Positions 8,785 to 18,383 of a stretch of 64,000 bases of DNA are shown here, in pieces (positions within the stretch are counted from its first letter, which is position 1; the number at the start of each line of letters is the position of its first letter). Under the pieces are notes generated by a model. It saw only the letters and a list, made by a program, of their open reading frames with translations, made no database searches and was not told the DNA's origin. The DNA is taken from positions 186,001 to 250,000 of the forward strand of contig NZ_QNVT01000003.1 in the NCBI RefSeq assembly GCF_003385515.1, given 5' to 3'. Source of the DNA: Chryseobacterium pennae. GTDB taxonomy: Bacteria > Bacteroidota > Bacteroidia > Flavobacteriales > Weeksellaceae. Made by a program: the position numbers and the translations under genes.

Positions 8785-10113
8785 ATGAGTTTTGGAATTG
8801 AAGCAGCAAGCTATTATGTACCTTCTTTGTATTTGGAAATTAAAGATTTAGCCGAAGAAAGAGGTATAGAACCGGCGAAATTGGAGAAAGGGTTAGGACT
8901 TCATAAAATGGGATTGCCTGATGTACATGAAGACGCTGCAACTTTTGCGGCTGAGGCCTTATTAAGATTAATTCAGGATTATACGATTAATCCTAAAGAG
9001 ATATCAAGAATTTATCTGGGAACAGAAAGTGCTTTAGATGCTGCAAAACCAACAGCTTCTTATGCCATGCAAATGGTCGAAAAAGTATTGGAAGAATCAT
9101 TGGGGGAAAGAGTTTTCAGAAACTGTGATGTAGTAGATATGACTTTTGCATGTGTAGGTGGAGTAGATGCCTTACATAACGCATTGGATTTTGTAAGAGT
9201 AAATCCCGATAAAAAAGCTGTAGTCGTTGCCAGTGATTATGCAAAATATGAATTAGCCTCTTCAGGAGAATATACACAGGGTGGCGGAGCAGTTGCGTTA
9301 CTTATTTCTGCAAAACCTGATCTTCTTGAAATAGAAAATAACTGGGGAGTAGCTACAGAAAGTGTTTTCGATTTCTTCAAACCAAGAAGACAGTATAACA
9401 AAGAAGATTTGAACGGAGCTCCGGAAATGTATCCTGATAAGATTGAAGTCTTTACTGACGAACCTGTTTTTGATGGACAGTATTCTAACCAGTGTTATCA
9501 GGATAGAATAAGAGAGGCTTATCAGCATTATAAAGAGATTACAGGTAAAGAAAAACCTTATAAAGACTGGAAGTATCTTGTTTTTCATCTTCCTTATGCT
9601 TTCCATGGTAAAAGAGTATTTACCGAAATCTACAGTCTTGAAAACGGAATTTCGTATCAAACGCCGAATGAGCAGAAAGCGGTTGCTAAATCTGAAAATT
9701 ATATGCAGCTGATTAATTCAGCTATTGAAAAGACTCAAAGAGCTTCTTCAGAAATTGGAAATATGTATACGGCTTCTATTTTTATGGCGTTACTTTCCGG
9801 TTTGCAGACTTCCTTTAATGAGAATGAAGACCTGTCTGGAAAAGAGATAGGATTCTTCGGATATGGAAGTGGTTCCAAGTCAAAAGTATTTGCAGGTAAA
9901 ATCTCTCCCAACTGGAAAACAGTGGTGGAGAAATGGAATTTATTCAAAAACCTGAATAATAGAAGAGCTGTTGATTTTGAGACCTATGAAAAGCTTCACA
10001 AAAAGCGATTAAGTCAATCTGTAAATCCCGATTACAAAGGATTTGGCCTTGTTTCTATAGAAACTAAGAATCCTGTTTTAATTGGGGCAAGATATTACCA
10101 TCGTCAGAATTAA
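8785..10113 (+). CDS. Hydroxymethylglutaryl-CoA synthase
   Basis: It condenses acetyl-CoA and acetoacetyl-CoA to HMG-CoA, the entry to the mevalonate isoprenoid route used by many Flavobacteriia. It has the thiolase-like fold with the HMGS catalytic triad: acid/base E81 in YLGTESALD, nucleophile C123 in TFACVGG, and H268 in FHLPYAFHGKR. A late GYGSGSKS loop is also present. Length 442 agrees with bacterial HMGS. It is monocistronic, with a candidate promoter upstream and a hairpin downstream. The other mevalonate genes are not in this window. Confidence 0.93.
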   Translation: MSFGIEAASYYVPSLYLEIKDLAEERGIEPAKLEKGLGLHKMGLPDVHEDAATFAAEALLRLIQDYTINPKEISRIYLGTESALDAAKPTASYAMQMVEKVLEESLGERVFRNCDVVDMTFACVGGVDALHNALDFVRVNPDKKAVVVASDYAKYELASSGEYTQGGGAVALLISAKPDLLEIENNWGVATESVFDFFKPRRQYNKEDLNGAPEMYPDKIEVFTDEPVFDGQYSNQCYQDRIREAYQHYKEITGKEKPYKDWKYLVFHLPYAFHGKRVFTEIYSLENGISYQTPNEQKAVAKSENYMQLINSAIEKTQRASSEIGNMYTASIFMALLSGLQTSFNENEDLSGKEIGFFGYGSGSKSKVFAGKISPNWKTVVEKWNLFKNLNNRRAVDFETYEKLHKKRLSQSVNPDYKGFGLVSIETKNPVLIGARYYHRQN

Positions 10114-10134
10114 AAATAAATATTTAAGTTATTA

Positions 10135-10161
10135 AAAGCATTCTAATTTTTAGAATGCTTT
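10135..10161 (+). terminator. Terminator after HMG-CoA synthase
   Basis: A 12-bp perfect stem (AAAGCATTCTAA with TTAGAATGCTTT) has a 3-nt loop, about 20 nt after the stop codon. The downstream T-tract is interrupted, but the stem is strong. Confidence 0.75.
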
Positions 10162-10512
10162 GTCTTTATTGGTTGATTTATTTGTTTATTTTTTATTATT
10201 TCATCTGTTTTATTGGTAAAATGTAATTTTAAATTTACATATTGTTCATTTAAAATCACATTTTAATATAAATTTTTCATTCATTTTCTAGATTTTATAT
10301 AATGTGTTGAAATTTTTAACGATTATTAAAATTTATCTAATATTATTTTTTTTAAAAATTCTTTAACTTTTTTTTAACAAAATACAGGTAAGTATTTTGT
10401 TATTTTTTTATAAAAACGAAATTAATACGTTATAACCTGTTGTTTTATAGCTATTTATTAGTTTGGATTTTTTGTTTTTATTAACAAATTTACTTCAGAA
10501 AAAAATGTTAAT
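10162..10512. other. Long AT-rich leader region before the first SusC gene
   Basis: About 350 nt of very AT-rich DNA with no gene. It presumably holds the susC promoter and a long 5' leader. No clear -33/-7 pair could be assigned. The last bases (GTTAATATG) match the leader of the second SusC gene. Confidence 0.4.
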
Positions 10513-13398
10513 ATGAATGTGAAATTAAATGTATTAAGTGCTGGTGTGCTGTTTTTTATAGGACAGGGGATTTCAGCACAAAAAGTAAAAAAGGACACCA
10601 TTTCCACAAAGGAAATTGATGAAGTCCTCGTAGTAGGATATGGTACTCAGAAGAAAAAAGAAATTACAGGTGCTGTGACTTCTATTAAAGCTGCTGATGT
10701 TGCCACTATAGCTGCTCCAAGTTTTGAACAGCAGTTGGCAGGTAAAGCTGCGGGGGTTCAAATTACAAGTACTACAGGAGTATTGGGAGAGGCTCCTAGA
10801 GTAAGGATTAGAGGAGTGGCATCCATAAATTCGGGAATATCACCTCTATATATTGTCGATGGTATTCCGATTTTTTCAGGAGATATTGGAGGGCAAACCT
10901 CAACAAATGGATTGGGTGACATTAACCCAAATGATATTGAATCTTTCGAGGTTTTAAAAGATGGGGCTTCAACAGCAATTTATGGCTCAAGAGCTGCCAA
11001 TGGAGTAATTTTGATCACTACTAAAAAAGGAAAAGGAGGACGATTAAGCCTGAATTTCAGTAATTATGCAGGGTATGCAATGCCGGTAGGTTTGTATAAA
11101 TTACTTCAGACTCCAGAGTTTATAGCAATTTCAAATGAAAAAAGATCAAATGCAGGGCAGTCTGCTATTGCTGTGGGAACAGAGTATAATACAGATTGGC
11201 AAAAAGCGGTTTTGCGATCAGCTGCCTTTCAGACGGATAATCTGTTGTCTGCCTCGGGTTCATTTGGGAAATCCAATTACTATACTTCTATAGGATATAC
11301 AAAGCAGGAAGGAGTTGCGATACCTAACGAAATGACAAGATTTTCTACCCGGGCAAATATAGATCATCAAGCTTTTGATTGGTTAAAAATCGGAACGAAT
11401 CTCAGTTTTACAAAAACAGACTATGTGGGTTTAAATACAGGGTCTTCTTCACTTTCTGGTAACGTTTATAATGCAATTAAACAGTTGCCTAATACTCCGA
11501 TTTATAACCCAAATCATCCGACAGGATACAATATTGATTTTCAAGATCCCCGGATAGTAGGAAGATGGCAGAACTTATTGCAGGCAGGAGATAATATTAC
11601 CAACATTATGTATGTGCTTGATAATAATAAATTGCAATCCGGTGTAAATAGATTGATTGGGTCTGTATATGCGGATGTAAGACTGTATCCTTTTTTGAAT
11701 TATAGAATTCAGGTGAGTGCTGACCAGTCTCAAACCAAAGGTTTTTATTATTACAACCCATTACATGGTGATGGGCAGGGAGGAAATGGTGAAATCAGAA
11801 ATGATTTTTCAGATTATCTAAGAAATAATATCCAAAATATTTTGACATTTAATAAAACATTTGCAGAAAAGCATAATGTTACCTTAGTATTGGTAAACGA
11901 ATATCAAAAACAGAAACTTCAAAGTTTTTATGGTGGCGGAAAAGATTTATCTAATACTTTTTTTAACAATGGAGTTATTTCAGGTTCTATGGGAACTCCA
12001 CAATCAGGAGGAGGAATAACCGAACAAGGTATATTGTCATATGCAGCGAGGTTTAACTACAATTATGCTGGTAAATACTTTTTACAGGCATCTGTTAGAA
12101 GGGATGGATTGTCTTCTTTGCCGTCGAAAAATAAATGGGGGAACTTTCCAGGAGTGTCTGCAGGTTGGACTGTTAGTAAAGAAAACTTCATGCAAGGTGT
12201 TAGTGATGTAATATCTGATCTTAAGCTAAGAGCTTCTTATGCCAAAGTTGGAAATACTGATATTGGTAATTATCCATATTTAGGGTTATTTAGTAATTTG
12301 AAATATGCAAATTATAATGGCTTGGCATATTCACAGATTGGGAATGATGAATTACGATGGGAGACAAGCAAAAAAATTGACTATGGGGTAGATTTAGCAT
12401 TGTTTAGAAATAAATTGAGATTAACTTTTGATTATTTTGAAAACAAGATTTCAGATATGATTTTGGATGCTCCTTTGGCACTGTCGCTTGGGGTACCTAA
12501 TAATAGTATTTCTAAAAATATTGGAGATATGCAGAATAAAGGGCTGGAATTTTCTGTAGACTACAGTGTGATTAATACACAAAATTTTGGATTAGATGTC
12601 AATGCGAATGTTACGTTTATGAAAAATAAAGTGTTGACTCTTGCAAATAATAATGCAGATATTTTCTCAAGTGCTAATAATATTATCCGGGCTGGTGAAT
12701 CTTTGAGATCTATTTACGGATTTGAGTACTGGGGAGTAAATGCAGCTAATGGGAATCCTGTATATTACAAAGCAGATGGGAGTTTGGTTCAGGGACTTGT
12801 TGGGAAGGGGGCTTATGCTGTATTTAATCCTTCTAATCCTGATGATGTGTCGAAAGCGGCTAATTTAAGTGCATTAACGGATAGAAAGGTGTTGGGTAGC
12901 TCTTTGCCAAAGTATTTCGGAGGGTTTAGTTTTAAATTTAGATTCTATGATTTCGATTTGGGTACAACTATTCGATTTAGTGGAGGTAATAAAATATTTA
13001 ATGCTACCAGAAGAGATTTAATGACATTGAATTTCAATAATAACTCAACTGAAATTTTGGGAAGATGGCAGAGTCCTTCAAATCCAGGAGATGGAATGAC
13101 TCCGAAATTATTTTTTGCAGATAATACCCTTAGTAATTCTACAAGTAATGCTTCGTCAAGATTTTTGGAAGATGCTAGTTTTATTAAGTTTGATGTGATT
13201 AGTTTAGGATATAATTTTCCAAAGGAGGCCCTTAAGGCTATTGGTGTGAGAAGTTTGAGGATTTATTTTCAGGCTCAAAATGCTTTTATCATTACTAAAT
13301 ATAAAGGATTAGACCCAGAAATGGAATCTGCTGGTGTAGATTTTAATGGGACACCTCGTCAGAGAGTATTTAGTATGGGGCTTAATGTTTCATTATAA
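10513..13398 (+). CDS. SusC/RagA-family TonB-linked outer-membrane protein (first pair)
   Basis: An outer-membrane barrel that imports a glycan or peptide with its SusD partner, powered by TonB. A signal peptide (about residues 1-22) is followed at once by the TonB-box region EIDEVLVVGYGTQKK (about 36-50). The plug has VRIRGVASI, YIVDGIPI and the plug end KDGASTAIYGSRAANGVILITTKKG, written here as separate conserved blocks. The usual N-terminal carboxypeptidase-like extension is missing, which makes this a short 961-residue form. The first 18 residues are almost identical to the second SusC protein. It is followed 12 nt later by its SusD partner. Substrate unknown. Confidence 0.93.
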   Translation: MNVKLNVLSAGVLFFIGQGISAQKVKKDTISTKEIDEVLVVGYGTQKKKEITGAVTSIKAADVATIAAPSFEQQLAGKAAGVQITSTTGVLGEAPRVRIRGVASINSGISPLYIVDGIPIFSGDIGGQTSTNGLGDINPNDIESFEVLKDGASTAIYGSRAANGVILITTKKGKGGRLSLNFSNYAGYAMPVGLYKLLQTPEFIAISNEKRSNAGQSAIAVGTEYNTDWQKAVLRSAAFQTDNLLSASGSFGKSNYYTSIGYTKQEGVAIPNEMTRFSTRANIDHQAFDWLKIGTNLSFTKTDYVGLNTGSSSLSGNVYNAIKQLPNTPIYNPNHPTGYNIDFQDPRIVGRWQNLLQAGDNITNIMYVLDNNKLQSGVNRLIGSVYADVRLYPFLNYRIQVSADQSQTKGFYYYNPLHGDGQGGNGEIRNDFSDYLRNNIQNILTFNKTFAEKHNVTLVLVNEYQKQKLQSFYGGGKDLSNTFFNNGVISGSMGTPQSGGGITEQGILSYAARFNYNYAGKYFLQASVRRDGLSSLPSKNKWGNFPGVSAGWTVSKENFMQGVSDVISDLKLRASYAKVGNTDIGNYPYLGLFSNLKYANYNGLAYSQIGNDELRWETSKKIDYGVDLALFRNKLRLTFDYFENKISDMILDAPLALSLGVPNNSISKNIGDMQNKGLEFSVDYSVINTQNFGLDVNANVTFMKNKVLTLANNNADIFSSANNIIRAGESLRSIYGFEYWGVNAANGNPVYYKADGSLVQGLVGKGAYAVFNPSNPDDVSKAANLSALTDRKVLGSSLPKYFGGFSFKFRFYDFDLGTTIRFSGGNKIFNATRRDLMTLNFNNNSTEILGRWQSPSNPGDGMTPKLFFADNTLSNSTSNASSRFLEDASFIKFDVISLGYNFPKEALKAIGVRSLRIYFQAQNAFIITKYKGLDPEMESAGVDFNGTPRQRVFSMGLNVSL

Positions 13399-13410
13399 AT
13401 TAAGATAACA

Positions 13411-15003
13411 ATGAGAAAAAATAATATAATAAAAAAAGGAGTGTCAATTTTATCGATATCGTTATTAATGGCAATAATGAACTCTTGTTCAGATAGAGAA
13501 ACCTTAGACTTGCAGCCGTACAATAATGTAGATGAGAATTTAGCTTTTTCAACAGCAGGGAATGTTGATCTTTCTATAATGGGGGTTTATAATGCTGCAC
13601 AAAATGGAATTTATAAAACGAGCCCTGATGCTCTGAATACTCCTAGAGGATATGTGTTTGGTGCAGCTTATATAGAGCAGAATGATATGCGTGGAGAAGA
13701 TATGGTGAATACGGCAACTTTTTACCAACTGACATATACGGCAACTTATGATGGTGGTTCACCTAATAATGTCCATTATTGGATGAATGCTTATGGACTG
13801 ATTAATAAAGCAAATATCGCAATAGAAGGTCTGAGAAAGGCCGGGAGTAGTGGTGTGATTACAGGAGAAGTTCGTGATAATTATTTGGGCGAGATGTATT
13901 TTTTACGAGCGTTGGCTCACTTAGAGTTGTTAAAGCATTTCTCCAGACCCTATAATTTTACGTCTGGTGCAACTCATCCGGGAATACCTTATCGGGTGAC
14001 AGCTATTACTAGCCCCAGTACAATTGATGAAGCTCTTAAAGTAGGTAGAGGGACAGTAGCGGAAACATATTCAAAGATTCTTGCTGATTTAGATATGGCA
14101 GAAACCTTGACGGGAAGTAGTAGTACAAGGGCTGGCAATATCAAGATTACCAGAGCAACTAAAGAAGCTGCTATTGCATTGAAAGTTAGAGCTTACTTAA
14201 ATATGAGAGATTGGTCAAAAGTCCTTACCGAGGGAGCGAAGTTAAATTCGGTTTATTCCCTTACTGCTTCTCCTAGTCAACCATTTATATTGGCAAGTAA
14301 TTATAATAATTCAGAATCTATTTTTTCTATTGAAAATTCTGCTAATACAAATCCGGGGACTAATGCGGGACTAGCATCTATGTATAATAATAGATCATTA
14401 GTGTGTATTAGTCCTATCATCTGGAGAAATCCTAGATGGTTAGCTGATGATAAAAGAAGAGAAGAAACGACAATGGTAAGAACCGCTTCTACAGGAGTTA
14501 AATTTGTCAATAAGTATAAAGATGTTACTAATTTATCAGATGGAGCTCCAATTATAAGGTATGCTGAAATACTTTTATCTATGGCGGAAGCTAATGCCAG
14601 GCTAGGTAATGCAGCAACGGCAATTACTCAGCTTAATCGAGTGAGAAACAGATCGTTGGCTACTCCGGCTACTCAGGAATATACACTGGCTTCGTTTACT
14701 GATGCTACTTCTTTGGTAGATGCTATTATAACAGAAAGAAGAATTGAGTTTTTAGGAGAAGGGATGAGATGGGGAGATATCCACAGGTTACTATATGATG
14801 ATTTAGTACCTACTCCTGGTATTCCTGCTAAAATGGCAAACGGTATGCCTGCAGGATCTGCTTTTGCGTTGGGAACTTCATACACAGGACCGTTGGGTGT
14901 TGCTATGGTTCCCAAAACAGATTTCAGGATTTTATGGCCACTTCCAAATGATGAAGTGGTGAATAATCCCACTCTTGCTGCGCAACAAAATCCAGGTTGG
15001 TAA
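13411..15003 (+). CDS. SusD/RagB-family nutrient-binding lipoprotein (first pair)
   Basis: This is the surface lipoprotein lid for the preceding SusC barrel. A lipoprotein signal ends at C26 (NSC). The helical TPR-like SusD core follows, with the typical FLRALAHLELLKHFSRP region (about residues 155-170) and the late ERRIEFLGEGMRWGDIHRL motif (about 440-458). The C-terminus has the IPxxEVxxNP-type ending. Length 530 is normal. It is separated by 12 nt from susC. No hydrolase genes accompany the pair, so the substrate cannot be inferred. Confidence 0.92.
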   Translation: MRKNNIIKKGVSILSISLLMAIMNSCSDRETLDLQPYNNVDENLAFSTAGNVDLSIMGVYNAAQNGIYKTSPDALNTPRGYVFGAAYIEQNDMRGEDMVNTATFYQLTYTATYDGGSPNNVHYWMNAYGLINKANIAIEGLRKAGSSGVITGEVRDNYLGEMYFLRALAHLELLKHFSRPYNFTSGATHPGIPYRVTAITSPSTIDEALKVGRGTVAETYSKILADLDMAETLTGSSSTRAGNIKITRATKEAAIALKVRAYLNMRDWSKVLTEGAKLNSVYSLTASPSQPFILASNYNNSESIFSIENSANTNPGTNAGLASMYNNRSLVCISPIIWRNPRWLADDKRREETTMVRTASTGVKFVNKYKDVTNLSDGAPIIRYAEILLSMAEANARLGNAATAITQLNRVRNRSLATPATQEYTLASFTDATSLVDAIITERRIEFLGEGMRWGDIHRLLYDDLVPTPGIPAKMANGMPAGSAFALGTSYTGPLGVAMVPKTDFRILWPLPNDEVVNNPTLAAQQNPGW

Positions 15004-15567
15004 AAAATGAATTCTAAGATCGGTTTAAAGGAAAAAAGTATAATTTATTTTGTGAAAAATATAATTTAAATGCCCAAAATAAAGTCAGAAAACATTCTCA
15101 AAAGTATGCTGATTTAAACTGATTTTTAGAGATCATATATTAACAGATTTTTAATTTTATTTTCACGAAGACTGCCTTTTTAGGTGGTCTTCCTGATTTT
15201 TATCAGGTTGTTTTTTATGTTTTTTCGCTGAAAAGTATTCGCCTTTTTGCTTATTTTAACGAAAAAATGAATATGATTTATTTTATTTTTTTCGTTTATA
15301 TAATTAATTATGGTTTATTTTTTTCATTTTATGTTTTAAATTAATGTACATTAATTTTTATTTCATTTTTCTTTAAAATTCCATTAATATTCAAAATGCT
15401 TTGGCATTCTTTAAAATTTAAAATATAATTAAACTTTTTATTCATCATTTTTTAGAGTTATTTGAGAATAATTCTTATCTGGCAGGCGGTTTTCAGCTTT
15501 TAATAAATTGATGTTATTAATATTTATTAACATATTTGTTCCCTTGAATATATTAAAATCTGTTAAT
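15004..15567. other. Intergenic region between the two SusCD pairs
   Basis: About 560 nt without a gene. The first part (about 15100-15150) has GATTTAAACTGATTTTTAGAG-like sequence similar to a motif near 8680-8700. Tandem hairpins at 15167-15216 act as a terminator. The rest is extremely AT-rich and probably holds the promoter and leader of the second susC gene. No open frame of note. Confidence 0.45.
15167..15216 (+). terminator. Double-hairpin terminator after the first SusCD pair
   Basis: A first stem (GAAGACTGCC with GGTGGTCTTC, 15167-15192) is directly followed by CCTGAT with ATCAGG (15192-15207) and a T-rich tail. It lies about 160 nt after the susD stop. Confidence 0.7.
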
Positions 15568-18369
15568 ATGAATGTGAAGTTGAATGTATTAAGTGCTGGA
15601 GCTTTGTTTTTTTTAGGACAAGCTGCCTATGCGCAAAAAACTAAGAATGATTCTATTCTGAAAGAAAATAAGATCGATGAGGTAGTCGTTACGGGATATC
15701 AGAAGAAGAAAGCAGATCAAATTACCCAGGCTCAGGCCGTTGTAAGTGGTGATGCTATCAGAAGAAACTCTCCTACAACATCTATCGGAAATTCATTACA
15801 GGGTAGAGCTTCAGGGGTTTATGTACAAAGTGCTACCGGACAGCCTGGTTCTGTTGCTACGATCATGGTAAGAGGAGTTGCCGGTGTTGGTGGTTCTTCT
15901 GAACCTACTTATGTAGTGAATGGTATGTATATGAATGCTAGACAGTTCAGTGCAATTAATCCTGCTGATGTAGAGTCTATTTCCGTTCTTAAGGATGCTG
16001 CTGCTACAGCTCAGTATGGTGCAAGAGGGGCTAATGGAGTAGTTGTAGTAACAACTAAAGCCGGAAAAGCTGGAAAAACTCATTATTCATTCGAAAGTAA
16101 ATTTGGTTTCAGTGAAAAACTGAAAGATAACAACTTTAAGATGATGAACTCCAGAGAGTTAATGAACTTCCAAAATGAATTAGGATATCTTAACGTAGAA
16201 ATAAGACCTCAAAAGGAAATTGATGCTCTTGCTGCTTATGATCATGATTGGCAAAAAAGCTTATTGAGACCATCAAGCATTCAATCTTATTTGTTCAGTG
16301 CACAGGGAGGATCCAGAGAAAGTACATTCTACTATTCATTGGGATATGATTCTGATAATGGTATTCTTAAAGATGTAGACGGACTTAAGAGATATACAGG
16401 TAACTTCGGGTTTACTAATAAACTGAGTGAGAAGCTGAATGTAGGAATCAACGTGGGTGTTCAGTATCAGGTTACACAAAACATCAGAGACAGAAACAAT
16501 ACGCAGAACCCATTCGCAGCGATGTATAAATATGCTCCTTATGAGCCGATTTATAATCCAGACGGAAGCTACAACCAAAAAATGAGAGCGGGTTCAAATA
16601 CTGTGGAGCAAATCCGTAACAACAGAGTAGAAGACCAGAGATTAAGAATCCCTGCAACTTTATTTGCAGAATATAAAGTGATAGACGGATTGAAATTCAA
16701 AACAAATTTCAATGGACTTTTCGACTGGTTCATGTCTACTTCATGGATGAAAAAAGGATCTAACCTGGATTTAACTACAAATAAAATCCCTACGGGTTCA
16801 TTAAGTAAGAATTCATTCTATGGATTTAACTATACATGGAATAACTCATTAAACTATAAGAAATCATTTGGGAAACATAATTTTGATTTCTTAGGATTTA
16901 TCGAATATAATGATAACTTCAACGAAACATTAGCGGCAAGTGCTTATGGATTAAAATCTACTACACTTAGCGTTCCGTCTATTACTACTCCTTCCGACAG
17001 AAATACATTTACCGGAGCTAAGATCAGAAATACCCTTTTCAGTTTAGCAGGTATGGTAAACTATGATTATGAAGGCAGATATTTACTAACAGGGTCTTTA
17101 AGAAGAGATGCTTCTTCAAGATTCGGAGCTAACAACAAGAGCGGGATCTTCTGGTCAACAAGTGCTGCCTGGAACATCGCAAAAGAAGATTTCATGAAAG
17201 GTGGTTTCTTCAACGACTTGAAAATTAGAGCTTCTTATGGTACAACAGGAAATGATGGTTCATTATCTGATTATTATAACGTAGCAAATGTTGGTTTCGA
17301 TTTATACGGAAATGGTGCATCTTTATTCCCTGGAACATACAACAAAGATGAAAAAGTTTACATCATTGGTAACCCTAACCTAAAATGGGAATCGAATGCC
17401 GTAACAAATGCTGGGGTTGATTTCTCAATGTGGAAAAGAAGAATCCGTGGTTCCGTGGAGATCTACCAAAACAAGAGAAAAGACTTTGTACAGTTAGTAC
17501 CTTTAGATAAACAGGAAGGTGCATATTATCAGTATATCAATGCCGGAGATATGTCACAAAAAGGTCTAGAAGCTGAATTAAGCGTAGATGTAATGAGAAA
17601 GAAAGATTTCCAATGGACTGTACGTGCTAACATTTCTTTCCAAAAAGCAACGCTTGATAAATTATCAGACGGACAAACTGAAAGAAACCTTGGAACGACT
17701 TACCTTAAGGTAGGAGAAGCTCCATATGTGTTCTATAATGTTAGATTCGCAGGAGTAAACGCAGCAAACGGAAACGCTCAATATTACGATAAAGCCGGAA
17801 AAATTACTGAAACATATAGTGCTTCCGATGCAGTTCCAATTACAGATAAAACTCCTTTCCCAAAAAGCTTCGGAGGTTTCGGAACTACAATTCAATATAA
17901 AGGATTTGACTTTAGTGCAGATTTCACATACAAGTTAGGTGGATATACATATAACAATATGTACGCTGCTGCTGTAGACCAGAGTTTGGCTAAAGGAGGT
18001 AGAAACATGGCGCAGTCTGCTGCTGACATGTGGAGAAGTCCACAAAATCCAGGTGTATTCCAAAGAGTAGACACTAATGGTATGCGTGATTCTGATCAGT
18101 GGATTGAAAAATCAGATTACTTAAGATTAAGATCCCTTACATTAGGATATACATTTGATAAAGCAGTTCTGGGAGAAGATTCTCCAGTGAGTAAGCTAAG
18201 AATGTATGTACAGGGACAGAATTTATTTACAGTAACTAACTTCCACGGTGAGCCAGAAGTTTCTATTGGATCTGGAGAGTCTACAGCACTATTCGTTCCT
18301 GGATCATTTAACCTTTATACTTATCCTACTGTAAGAACGATCATGGTGGGAATGCAATTAGAATTTTAA
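15568..18369 (+). CDS. SusC/RagA-family TonB-linked outer-membrane protein (second pair)
   Basis: A TonB-dependent importer barrel partnered with the next SusD protein. I start it at the ATG at 15568, not at 15508, because MNVKLNVLSAG is shared almost exactly with the first SusC protein and begins a normal signal peptide (ending AYAQ). The TonB-box region KIDEVVVTGYQKKK (about 35-48) is followed by plug blocks IMVRGVAGV, YVVNGMYM and AAATAQYGARGANGVVVVTTK. Note VVNGMYM in place of the usual VVDGVPI. It lacks the carboxypeptidase-like N-domain. Length is 933 residues. Substrate unknown. Confidence 0.93.
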   Translation: MNVKLNVLSAGALFFLGQAAYAQKTKNDSILKENKIDEVVVTGYQKKKADQITQAQAVVSGDAIRRNSPTTSIGNSLQGRASGVYVQSATGQPGSVATIMVRGVAGVGGSSEPTYVVNGMYMNARQFSAINPADVESISVLKDAAATAQYGARGANGVVVVTTKAGKAGKTHYSFESKFGFSEKLKDNNFKMMNSRELMNFQNELGYLNVEIRPQKEIDALAAYDHDWQKSLLRPSSIQSYLFSAQGGSRESTFYYSLGYDSDNGILKDVDGLKRYTGNFGFTNKLSEKLNVGINVGVQYQVTQNIRDRNNTQNPFAAMYKYAPYEPIYNPDGSYNQKMRAGSNTVEQIRNNRVEDQRLRIPATLFAEYKVIDGLKFKTNFNGLFDWFMSTSWMKKGSNLDLTTNKIPTGSLSKNSFYGFNYTWNNSLNYKKSFGKHNFDFLGFIEYNDNFNETLAASAYGLKSTTLSVPSITTPSDRNTFTGAKIRNTLFSLAGMVNYDYEGRYLLTGSLRRDASSRFGANNKSGIFWSTSAAWNIAKEDFMKGGFFNDLKIRASYGTTGNDGSLSDYYNVANVGFDLYGNGASLFPGTYNKDEKVYIIGNPNLKWESNAVTNAGVDFSMWKRRIRGSVEIYQNKRKDFVQLVPLDKQEGAYYQYINAGDMSQKGLEAELSVDVMRKKDFQWTVRANISFQKATLDKLSDGQTERNLGTTYLKVGEAPYVFYNVRFAGVNAANGNAQYYDKAGKITETYSASDAVPITDKTPFPKSFGGFGTTIQYKGFDFSADFTYKLGGYTYNNMYAAAVDQSLAKGGRNMAQSAADMWRSPQNPGVFQRVDTNGMRDSDQWIEKSDYLRLRSLTLGYTFDKAVLGEDSPVSKLRMYVQGQNLFTVTNFHGEPEVSIGSGESTALFVPGSFNLYTYPTVRTIMVGMQLEF

Positions 18370-18383
18370 TATTGAATAGCTTT

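Noticed and set aside
15508-15567. Upstream start for the second SusC gene
   Set aside because: The added 20 residues would precede a complete signal peptide that matches the first SusC start at 15568.
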